From contig CAVKBM010000103.1 of assembly GCA_963654355.1 (NCBI GenBank), positions 1 through 5,756 of the forward strand: DNA of 5,756 nucleotides, read 5' to 3'. Below the pieces are notes generated by a model. The model made no database searches. It was not told the DNA's origin and worked only from the letters and a program-made list of their open reading frames with translations. A program made the translations under genes and the position numbers. Of this stretch, positions 1 through 5,756 are shown one piece after another (position 1 is the first letter of the stretch; each line of letters opens with the position of its first letter). This stretch comes from UBA1181 sp963654355 (GTDB lineage: Bacteria; Bacteroidota; Bacteroidia; Bacteroidales; Paludibacteraceae).

Positions 1-1446
1 CTATGCTCTGTATTGTTGTTGGTCGTAGGTATCTGCCTGTTTTTCCCAAAAGATGGTGTGGAAGTGTTTGGAAAGTTGCTGCGGTTTCCAACTTTGGAGG
101 AGGCTATGTCCAAGAAAAATAAAGACACAGAGTCGGCCGATGAAAAATTAGCTCGTGCCGAGGAAGAGTTAAAGTTAAAGATTGAACAGGATTCGTTGAT
201 TAATGTACTCAACGCCGATTCCTTGTCGTATGTTGACACGTTGAAATCTTATCAAAAACTAATTTTTGAAACAACGGCGCGCATTGAGTGTCCTAATAAC
301 GATATTTCAATTCTTTATCCATTGTTTGATGCTTTGGATCGTTGTGCAAAAGGTAAAGAGTCTATTCATATTTTGCATTATGGGGATTCTCAGATTGAAC
401 AGGATCGTATAACAGGTTATATCAGAGAAGGTTTGCAGACTCGTTTTGGCGGTTATGGTGCTGGGTTGATACCAGTTGTTCAGCCTATCCCTTCAATGTC
501 TGTGGAACAATCTGTTTCTGATAGTTTGCCTCGCTACATTGCAGATGGTACGATGCGGCGTAAGTTGTCAAGTGATCGTTACGGCATTTTGGCTCAGGTG
601 GCAGAGTTGAAAGGTAAAACAGCAAAAATCAAGGTGGCTTCAAGGAATTGGAAGCAGACTTTCTCGCATGTGCGTAAGTTCTCGAAAGTCTCTCTTTTTG
701 TCGGAAATACTGATGATAATTTCTCTGTAACCCTCTCATATTCAGGAAAGGACTCTACAATTACAAAGAGTGAGGCTGATCCATATTTGTCAATGTTGAC
801 ATGGCAGTTGGACGACTACATCAAGAATTTCACTTTGACAGTTTCGGGTAGAGGCGAACTATACGCTATCGAAATGGGGTCGAGAAATGGGGTCTTTGTA
901 TCGAATATTCCTTTGCGAGGTTCTTCAGGTACTTTTTTCACTAAAATTTCCTCTCATTTGTTGAGTAGCACGTTGAAGGCTTTGGATACTCGCCTTATTA
1001 TGTTAGAGTTTGGCGGAAATTCAACGCCATACATAAAAAATGATAAAAGTGTTGAGTATTATAAGAGTACTATATCTCGACAAATCGCTTATTTGAGGAA
1101 GATTTATCCTTCTGCTGCAATTTTGTTTATAGGACCTGCAGATATGTCGACAAGGATTGATGGTGAATTACAGTCATATCCTTATTTAGAAAAGACTGTT
1201 CAAGCGTTGCGAGAAGCAGCAATGGAAAATGGTGCTATGTTTTGGAATATGTATGAGGTGATGGGTGGAAAAAATTCTATGTTGAAATGGGTAGATCATT
1301 CACCTGCGTGGGCGGGGTCAGACTATGTGCATTTCACTGAGAGTGGGGCAAATAGAATTGCAGAGGTCTTTTTGCAGTCGTTTTTGAATACTTACGACTA
1401 TTATAACTTCTTGAAGAGAAACGAAAGGTGGAGTGGTATAAAATAG
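1..1446 (+). CDS. Membrane-anchored SGNH/GDSL-family hydrolase or acyltransferase, 5'-partial
   Basis: The frame is open from the first base of the window, so the start codon lies upstream. A TTG at base 13 could be called as a start but falls inside the hydrophobic segment and is unlikely. Counting from the codon at base 1 there are 481 residues. Residues 1-15 are the end of a hydrophobic helix (signal anchor), followed by an acidic, Lys/Glu-rich, probably coiled-coil stretch at about 44-64. SGNH block I is ILHYGDSQIEQDR, with nucleophile Ser130 (bases 388-390). Block III is EFGGN (Gly338, Asn340), and block V is DYVHF (Asp441, His444). About 100 beta-rich residues sit between blocks I and III, as in SGNH esterases with an inserted carbohydrate-binding domain, such as the peptidoglycan O-acetylesterase Ape1. 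I infer an extracytoplasmic enzyme that adds or removes acyl groups on a glycan, working with the MBOAT protein two genes downstream. The fold is well supported; the substrate and the direction of the reaction are unknown. Confidence 0.88.
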   Translation, partial: LCSVLLLVVGICLFFPKDGVEVFGKLLRFPTLEEAMSKKNKDTESADEKLARAEEELKLKIEQDSLINVLNADSLSYVDTLKSYQKLIFETTARIECPNNDISILYPLFDALDRCAKGKESIHILHYGDSQIEQDRITGYIREGLQTRFGGYGAGLIPVVQPIPSMSVEQSVSDSLPRYIADGTMRRKLSSDRYGILAQVAELKGKTAKIKVASRNWKQTFSHVRKFSKVSLFVGNTDDNFSVTLSYSGKDSTITKSEADPYLSMLTWQLDDYIKNFTLTVSGRGELYAIEMGSRNGVFVSNIPLRGSSGTFFTKISSHLLSSTLKALDTRLIMLEFGGNSTPYIKNDKSVEYYKSTISRQIAYLRKIYPSAAILFIGPADMSTRIDGELQSYPYLEKTVQALREAAMENGAMFWNMYEVMGGKNSMLKWVDHSPAWAGSDYVHFTESGANRIAEVFLQSFLNTYDYYNFLKRNERWSGIK

Positions 1447-1450
1447 AAAG

Positions 1451-2707
1451 ATGAAAAGGCATTTTATTTTATTTCTTTTTTTATCTGTATGGCTGAGTGG
1501 CACGATGGCTCGCTCTATTTTAGCGAAAGATACTGTAACCTATCCGTTTATCGTAGATTCTTTGTCCGTTCTTCAATTTCCAGATTCTGTACATTTTGAA
1601 AGAAGAAATGCTTTCTATGACAAGTTAGATTCGTTGGTGTTGTGTCGTAAGGGAAAGATAAGTATTCTTCACATTGGAGGTTCGCATGTTCAAGCGGATT
1701 GTATTTCGCACGCTATACGTTGTCATTTTGATTCTTTGAATGAAGAGTTTCGCCCCTCCCGCGGTGTCTTTTTCCCTTTTAAAGTGGCAAAAACAAATAA
1801 TCCAAGTAATTTCAGAGTAAAGTCGTCGGGAGAGTGGATTACGTCTCGAAACGTGAAGAAGGAACGAGAAGCTCTTTTGGGAATGACGGGTATTGCAGTA
1901 TCCACGCAAGATTATTCTGCGGGAATCCAGATTAAATTGAACTCTGATTCTTTAAACCGTTGGACGTTCACTCGCTTACGACTTCTGGGTTATGGCGATT
2001 CGATGGCAGTACCTTTGCTCTGTGAAGAGGATAGTTCGTATCATTTTCCTATGGAAGATGAAGGACATAAAAGTTTTTTGTATGAGTTTAATTCTCCACA
2101 AGATAGTTTCGCATTGTGGATTGCTCAAACGGATTCTGTCCCTCATAAATTCCATTTGCGGGGGTTTATCGCAGAAAATGATGAACCAGGAATTGTGTAT
2201 CATTCAATAGGCGTAAATGGTGCTTCTGTCTCGTCTTACCTTACATGTCAGGATTTTGAGAATGATTTAGAACTCATTCGTCCAGATATGGTTGTCTTTG
2301 CGATTGGCATCAATGACGCGGTGCCATTTAACTTTTCGGAAGATACTTTCATTTCTCGCTATGATTCACTTATTTCAATTGTAGAGAAAGTGAATCCTTC
2401 CTGCTTTTATATTTTTATGACAAATAATGATTCGTTTCGAAAGCAAGGTCGTCGTTATAATGTGAATCTCAATGGTTTGAAAGTCGAACATGCTTTTCGT
2501 GTGTTGGCAGAGAAGCATCAAGGCGGTTATTGGGATTTGTTCGGTTGGATGGGCGGACTGAAGTCTATGAGAGAATGGGAAAAACATGGCTTGGCACGAA
2601 AAGACAAAGTTCATTTTACAAAGAAAGGTTATGAAAAGATTGGAACTGCATTTTATAATGCAATGATGAGGTCTTATTTAGATAGAGATACAGAAGATGG
2701 AAAATAG
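1451..2707 (+). CDS. Secreted SGNH-type hydrolase-like protein with a GGS nucleophile motif
   Basis: This 418-residue protein starts at an ATG 4 bp after the previous stop. Residues 1-20 form a signal peptide: KRH, then a hydrophobic core, with a likely signal peptidase I site after GTMA. SGNH block I reads ILHIGGSHVQAD, so the usual Asp before the nucleophile is Gly77 and the presumed nucleophile is Ser78 (bases 1682-1684). Block II-like SIGVNGAS is at 253-260, block III AIGIND (Gly286, Asn288) at 284-289, and block V DKVHF (Asp385, His388) near the end. Thus Ser, Asn and the Asp/His pair are all present. Residues ~145-245 form a beta-rich insert in the same place as in the upstream gene. 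The C-terminal halves of the two proteins share the spaced pattern MGGxxSMxxW followed by DxVHFTxxG, so they are distant paralogues. It probably acts in the periplasm with the MBOAT partner, whose start it overlaps. It could be the transferase, an esterase, or a non-catalytic glycan-binding partner. Confidence 0.88.
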   Translation: MKRHFILFLFLSVWLSGTMARSILAKDTVTYPFIVDSLSVLQFPDSVHFERRNAFYDKLDSLVLCRKGKISILHIGGSHVQADCISHAIRCHFDSLNEEFRPSRGVFFPFKVAKTNNPSNFRVKSSGEWITSRNVKKEREALLGMTGIAVSTQDYSAGIQIKLNSDSLNRWTFTRLRLLGYGDSMAVPLLCEEDSSYHFPMEDEGHKSFLYEFNSPQDSFALWIAQTDSVPHKFHLRGFIAENDEPGIVYHSIGVNGASVSSYLTCQDFENDLELIRPDMVVFAIGINDAVPFNFSEDTFISRYDSLISIVEKVNPSCFYIFMTNNDSFRKQGRRYNVNLNGLKVEHAFRVLAEKHQGGYWDLFGWMGGLKSMREWEKHGLARKDKVHFTKKGYEKIGTAFYNAMMRSYLDRDTEDGK

Positions 2708-4565
2708 TTTGATTCATACATTCCTGAATTTTTTAGGCGATACATTTGCGTTTGATCCTCAGTCACCTTTGTTGTTTACACAACATTATTTTTGGATCTT
2801 TTTCTTAGTGGTGTTTGCCATATTCAGTTTCTTGCATAACAAAGTGTTGATGCGTAACGCATTTTTGTTTGTTGTTAGCGTTTTTTTCTATTACAAGACA
2901 AGTGGATGGTTTACTTTAATATTAGTTTTCTCCACTTTCTTTAATTATTTTACAGGGGCGAAGATTTACAAAGCGGAATCAGAAGGAAGAAAAAAGGCTT
3001 GGTTGGTGTTTGGATTGGTTATCAACCTTGTTACATTGTGCTATTTCAAATATTCGTATTTCTTTGCGGATATGTTGAATAATCTTTTCGGATTGCATTT
3101 GGAAGTTTTCAATGCGTTTGCATGGTTCGGAAATGTTGTGGCGGGTGAACCTGTTTTCTCTGTGGATCGCATTTTGCTTCCTGTCGGAATTTCATTCTAT
3201 ACTTTCCAATGTATCAGTTATTTGATGGATATGTTCCGAAATCGTGTGACACCTGTCTCTAATATTTTAGATTTTGGTTTTTATGTCACTTTCTTCCCTT
3301 CTTTGGTCGCCGGACCGATTGTGAGGGCGAGCGAGTTCATTCCGCAGATTTATAAGAAATATTTTCTGACTCGTCGTCAGTTTGGAATTGCTATGTTTTG
3401 GATTCTGAATGGTATGGCTAAGAAAATTATTTTGAGCGACTATATAGCGGTTAATTTCGTAGATCGCGTTTTTGATAATCCTACTATGTACACAGGATTT
3501 GAAAATTTAGTGGCTCTCTTTGGTTACTCTTTGCAGGTGTATGCCGATTTTTCTGGATATACGGATATTGCCATTGGTGTGGCTATGTTAATGGGATTCT
3601 ACCTCCCTCAAAACTTTAATTCTCCTTACAAGGCAACCAATCCTGGAGGTTTTTGGAAACGTTGGCATATCTCTTTGTCAAAATGGTTGCAGGACTACCT
3701 TTATATTCCGTTGGGAGGAAATCGCACTGCTTCGTTTGGAACATACGCCTGTATTATAACAATTTCCTTGGTAGGTACAATCCTTTCGGGGAGTGTATGG
3801 GTGGCGATTATCTTACTTTCAATCGCTTCTATTGTAACGATCAACTGCTATCGTTATCCTGACAAGAAGAAAAATCTCACTTCCAATATGAACCGTCTGA
3901 ATACGATGTTGCTCGGAGGTTTGTGGCATGGAGCAAGTTGGAATTTTATGATATGGGGTGGCTTGAATGGTATAGGAATGATTGTGTATCGGTTTTGGAA
4001 AGACTGGGATGTTTATATACGTACTGCTGTCATCGCTTTCATTACAATAGTGTGCGGTGCGATTGCTTATCTTTTTCCCGCTCCCGTATGGAACATTGCA
4101 GTCGTTTGGGCGGGAATCATCTTCATCGGATCATTTGTTCGTTTGATATACAATGTTTTAGGTGGAAAATATACGCTTTCAAAATTGGAAATGTGTTGGG
4201 CTGTTTTTCAAACGTTTGTCTTCATCACATGGACTCGACTTTTCTTCCGTGCAGGATCCAACTTAGACCCCGCAGAAGCGAATGAAAAAGCGTGGAACAC
4301 CGCGAAAAATATGGTAGGTCAGATTGGTGGAACATGGGACTGTTCTTTAATCCCTGATATTACGTTGGCTTACGCTAATGTTTTTGTATTGATAGTTTTA
4401 GGAATGATTATTCATTGGATTCCAGAAAATTTCAAACGACGTTACCGTTTGCTCTTTGCGCAGTTACCGTTACCTGTAATGGCGGTTTCTGTAGCTTTGT
4501 TCGTGTTTGTGATTTATCAATTTATCACCGCTGACTTACAGAAATTTATCTATTTCCAATTCTAA
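2697..4565 (+). CDS. MBOAT-family membrane O-acyltransferase (AlgI/PatA/DltB-like)
   Basis: This 622-residue polytopic membrane protein has more than ten hydrophobic segments. The ATG overlaps the end of the preceding gene by 11 bp, which suggests translational coupling; the next Met (52) would delete the first membrane segment, so this start is preferred. MBOAT hallmarks are clear: FFPSLVAGPIVR (199-210), YADFSGYTDIAIG (282-294), NFNSPY (306-311), FWKRWHISLSKWLQDYLYIP (319-338, conserved His324) and GGLWHGASW (407-415) with the invariant catalytic His411 (bases 3927-3929). Known relatives (AlgI, PatA, DltB) take an acyl group from a cytoplasmic donor and pass it across the inner membrane to an outside acceptor or partner protein. 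The two SGNH genes immediately upstream fit that partner role. Unlike AlgI-type proteins, about 60 residues with extra hydrophobic segments separate IPLGGNR from GLWHG. The C-terminus FIYFQF resembles Bacteroidales homologues, so the protein looks complete. The family is certain; the acyl group (probably acetyl) and the acceptor glycan are not known. Confidence 0.95.
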   Translation: MENSLIHTFLNFLGDTFAFDPQSPLLFTQHYFWIFFLVVFAIFSFLHNKVLMRNAFLFVVSVFFYYKTSGWFTLILVFSTFFNYFTGAKIYKAESEGRKKAWLVFGLVINLVTLCYFKYSYFFADMLNNLFGLHLEVFNAFAWFGNVVAGEPVFSVDRILLPVGISFYTFQCISYLMDMFRNRVTPVSNILDFGFYVTFFPSLVAGPIVRASEFIPQIYKKYFLTRRQFGIAMFWILNGMAKKIILSDYIAVNFVDRVFDNPTMYTGFENLVALFGYSLQVYADFSGYTDIAIGVAMLMGFYLPQNFNSPYKATNPGGFWKRWHISLSKWLQDYLYIPLGGNRTASFGTYACIITISLVGTILSGSVWVAIILLSIASIVTINCYRYPDKKKNLTSNMNRLNTMLLGGLWHGASWNFMIWGGLNGIGMIVYRFWKDWDVYIRTAVIAFITIVCGAIAYLFPAPVWNIAVVWAGIIFIGSFVRLIYNVLGGKYTLSKLEMCWAVFQTFVFITWTRLFFRAGSNLDPAEANEKAWNTAKNMVGQIGGTWDCSLIPDITLAYANVFVLIVLGMIIHWIPENFKRRYRLLFAQLPLPVMAVSVALFVFVIYQFITADLQKFIYFQF

Positions 4566-4592
4566 AAAAAAGTGTTGTAATAAAAAGTCACT

Positions 4593-4645
4593 ACAAAAGA
4601 ATCTCATTCCGATGTAAGAATGAAAAATCCTTTTGTCTTTTTCTT
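4593..4645 (+). terminator. Probable intrinsic terminator of the SGNH-SGNH-MBOAT operon, possibly bidirectional
   Basis: An outer stem ACAAAAG (4593-4599) pairs with CTTTTGT (4630-4636). After a mismatch (4600/4629), 4601-4602 pair with 4628-4627. An inner stem TCATTC (4604-4609) then pairs with GAATGA (4618-4623) around an 8-base loop. A T-rich tail (CTTTTTCTT, 4637-4645) follows and runs into the 3' end of ispE. On the opposite strand the same structure is followed by T-runs (4582-4586 and 4564-4571 read in reverse), so it may also end ispE transcripts. The hairpin is AT-rich and imperfect, hence moderate confidence. It lies in the convergent gap between two gene ends, where a terminator is expected. 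Confidence 0.5.
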
Positions 4646-5447
4646 AAAGTTTTCCTTTGAAGATTGTATTCTCAAATTCAATGATTGGCTGTTTAACGAA
4701 TAATCCGAAAACTGCAGATCCAGAACCTGTCATAGATGCGTATACAGCGCCATTGTCGTAGAATTTTTCTTTAGCTTTTGCAATGTTGGGATGATTAGGG
4801 AAAACACTGTTTTCAAAATCATTTACGATGTATTCTCTCCATTGTTCAATGGAATAGTGAATCGTCTCATTGACGCTGATTTCGGTCTTTTTAGGCGTGA
4901 TATGTGCGTATGCCTCTTTGGTAGATATGAAATCGTTAGGTTTTACTAAAACGATATAGTAACGATTTAAATCTAATTCTATTGGTGAGAGAATTTCTCC
5001 GATTCCTGTAATGTATTTCGCTTTGTTCTCTATGAAGAAAGGACAATCTGCACCTAATTTAGTAGCATATTGACAAAGTGTCTCATTTGACAAGTTCAAA
5101 TAAAACATTGTGTTTAATGCTTTTAGTGTGAAAGCAGCATCTGCAGAGCCCCCACCTAAGCCTGCTCCAAAAGGAATTATTTTCTCTAAATAGATGTCTA
5201 CATTAGGAATTTTGAAATCTTTTTGTATCTGTCGGAATGCCCTCATAACGAGGTTGTCATCGGAGTCTCCATTTATTGGGATGCCAGAAAGATGAAGGCT
5301 CGTCTCTTTTGAGTTTGATACGACAATTTCTAATATATCTTTGAAAGGAATCGGAACAAATATACTTTCAATGTTGTGGTAGTTGTCTGGTCTTTTCTCA
5401 ACAACATTTAATCCGATGTTTATCTTTGCGTTAGGAAATACAATCAT
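4644..5447 (-). CDS. ispE: 4-diphosphocytidyl-2-C-methyl-D-erythritol kinase (CDP-ME kinase)
   Basis: This cytoplasmic GHMP-family kinase phosphorylates the 2-hydroxyl of 4-diphosphocytidyl-2-C-methyl-D-erythritol with ATP, the fourth step of the MEP isoprenoid pathway. The 267 residues match the usual IspE length. The N-terminal motif PNAKINIGL (5-13) carries the catalytic Lys8. The glycine-rich ATP-binding motif PFGAGLGGGSADAA is at 92-105. GADCPFF at 132-138 carries the presumed catalytic base Asp134, and GHMP motif 3, MTGSGSAVFGLF, is at 239-250. The ATG at 5447-5445 gives the normal MIVFPNAKIN start, so it is preferred. No Shine-Dalgarno sequence is visible; the leader is A-rich, as is common in Bacteroidota. 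It faces the acyltransferase operon tail to tail and is functionally unrelated to it. An intrinsic terminator ends only 16 nt before the start codon, leaving little room for a dedicated promoter. Confidence 0.96.
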   Translation of the reverse strand: MIVFPNAKINIGLNVVEKRPDNYHNIESIFVPIPFKDILEIVVSNSKETSLHLSGIPINGDSDDNLVMRAFRQIQKDFKIPNVDIYLEKIIPFGAGLGGGSADAAFTLKALNTMFYLNLSNETLCQYATKLGADCPFFIENKAKYITGIGEILSPIELDLNRYYIVLVKPNDFISTKEAYAHITPKKTEISVNETIHYSIEQWREYIVNDFENSVFPNHPNIAKAKEKFYDNGAVYASMTGSGSAVFGLFVKQPIIEFENTIFKGKL

Positions 5448-5463
5448 TATAGAATTTCTTTAT

Positions 5464-5493
5464 AAAAAAAGAGACTCAAAAGATTGAGTCTCT
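5464..5493 (-). terminator. Strong intrinsic terminator of the upstream minus-strand gene
   Basis: This is a perfect 10-bp inverted repeat: AGAGACTCAA (5470-5479) and TTGAGTCTCT (5484-5493), separated by a 4-base loop. On the minus strand the stem is followed directly by six T residues (5469-5464). It starts 8 bases after the stop codon of the gene at the right edge and ends 16 bases before the ispE ATG. This is a classic Rho-independent terminator shape and is read only on the minus strand, since the plus strand lacks a T-run after the stem. Confidence 0.9.
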
Positions 5494-5501
5494 AAAAGTT
5501 A

Positions 5502-5756
5502 CTAATCCTCGATTAATTCGACATTGTCAATCCACAGGCAATCGCCAATTGCACCCACATAGGCTCCTCCATAGCCCGCAGAAAAGCGGATGATGATATG
5601 CGTGGGTGTCGCATCCGCATCCCAACCAACTTCATCTAATTGAACGTTTTCACCCTTTGAGTTTTTGGCATATAAAGGATAGCCTTCATAGTTCAAACCC
5701 ATATAATCGCGAAAATAAGATTCTTTCGAAATATCTCCATAGTGGAGGTTGAGACG
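5502..5756 (-). CDS. C-terminal fragment of a probable secreted PCMD-like (beta-sandwich) protein, 5'-partial
   Basis: The frame is open to the right window edge and ends in TAG at 5504-5502, so only the last 84 residues are visible. An internal Met (codon at 5702-5700) is not a convincing start because sensible sequence continues upstream of it (HYGDISKESYFRDY). The fragment ends in a beta-strand-rich pattern, THIIIRFSAGYGGAYVGAIG followed by DCLWIDNVELIED. From memory this resembles the C-terminus of PCMD (putative carbohydrate metabolism domain) proteins of Bacteroidales, jelly-roll domains on lipoproteins thought to bind or process glycans, where a strand with the pattern LWxDNxELxY closes the domain. 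There is no type IX secretion C-terminal signal. The gene is followed by its own strong terminator. Coding status is well supported; the family is a moderate guess, and another carbohydrate-binding beta-sandwich is possible. Confidence 0.75.
   Translation of the reverse strand, partial: RLNLHYGDISKESYFRDYMGLNYEGYPLYAKNSKGENVQLDEVGWDADATPTHIIIRFSAGYGGAYVGAIGDCLWIDNVELIED

Noticed and set aside
3..120. An ATG at base 3 as a possible gene start
   Set aside because: It is out of frame with the long SGNH reading frame and its own translation shows no family resemblance; the SGNH frame is already open at base 1 with hydrophobic residues.
1425..1433. AAGGTGGAG as a Shine-Dalgarno site for the second SGNH gene
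   Set aside because: It ends 17 nt before the ATG, too far for a normal ribosome binding site, and it codes for the last residues of the first gene.
1318..2614. Several antisense and out-of-frame open stretches of 60-95 codons across the second SGNH gene
   Set aside because: They lie within a gene with clear motifs, have no recognisable domains or leaders, and are explained by the codon use of the real frame.
3653..4285. Open stretches in another plus-strand frame inside the MBOAT gene
   Set aside because: They overlap the most conserved MBOAT motifs in the correct frame, and their translations are Cys/Arg/His-rich and without family resemblance.
5494..5530. TTGACA (5530-5525, minus strand) with GATTAG 17 nt downstream as a sigma-70-like ispE promoter
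   Set aside because: The -10 match is poor, Bacteroidota do not use this consensus, and the hexamer lies in coding sequence of the upstream gene. It was not listed as a feature.
1..5756. Mobile element, CRISPR, tRNA, toxin-antitoxin or defence system
   Set aside because: No transposase or integrase motifs, no regularly spaced repeats, no cloverleaf, and no small gene pairs were found; nearly all sequence is accounted for by five genes and two terminators.

Overview
The window looks like a piece of a Bacteroidota chromosome, most likely order Bacteroidales (Bacteroides/Prevotella-like). The reasons are an AT-rich composition, start codons without a good Shine-Dalgarno sequence but with A-rich leaders, an IspE of the type seen in Bacteroides relatives, an MBOAT protein ending in the FIYFQF tail common in Bacteroidales, and a C-terminal fragment resembling the PCMD-type surface proteins typical of this group. 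The assignment rests on remembered family resemblance, not on a database search.

Left part (1-4565, + strand): a tight three-gene operon. It starts with a membrane-anchored SGNH/GDSL-type hydrolase cut by the left window edge. A second SGNH-type protein with a signal peptide follows after 4 bp. Last is a 622-residue multi-pass MBOAT O-acyltransferase whose start overlaps the preceding gene by 11 bp. This is the layout of an extracytoplasmic polysaccharide (or peptidoglycan) O-acylation module: the MBOAT protein would move acyl groups across the inner membrane, and the SGNH proteins would place them on, or remove them from, a glycan outside the cytoplasm. The two SGNH proteins are distant paralogues of each other. 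One has the usual GDS nucleophile motif and the other has GGS. The glycan acceptor cannot be read from this window.

Middle (4566-4643): a short convergent intergenic region with a long imperfect hairpin that probably ends the operon and may also serve the opposite strand.

Right part (4644-5756, - strand): ispE, encoding CDP-ME kinase of the MEP isoprenoid pathway, a complete housekeeping gene. It lies downstream of the 3' end of a second minus-strand gene, probably a secreted PCMD-like protein. A textbook intrinsic terminator sits between the two, only 16 nt before the ispE start codon, so ispE must use readthrough or a promoter overlapping the end of the upstream gene.

No mobile element, CRISPR array, tRNA, rRNA or defence system is visible. 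The most interesting content is the paired-SGNH plus MBOAT cassette.
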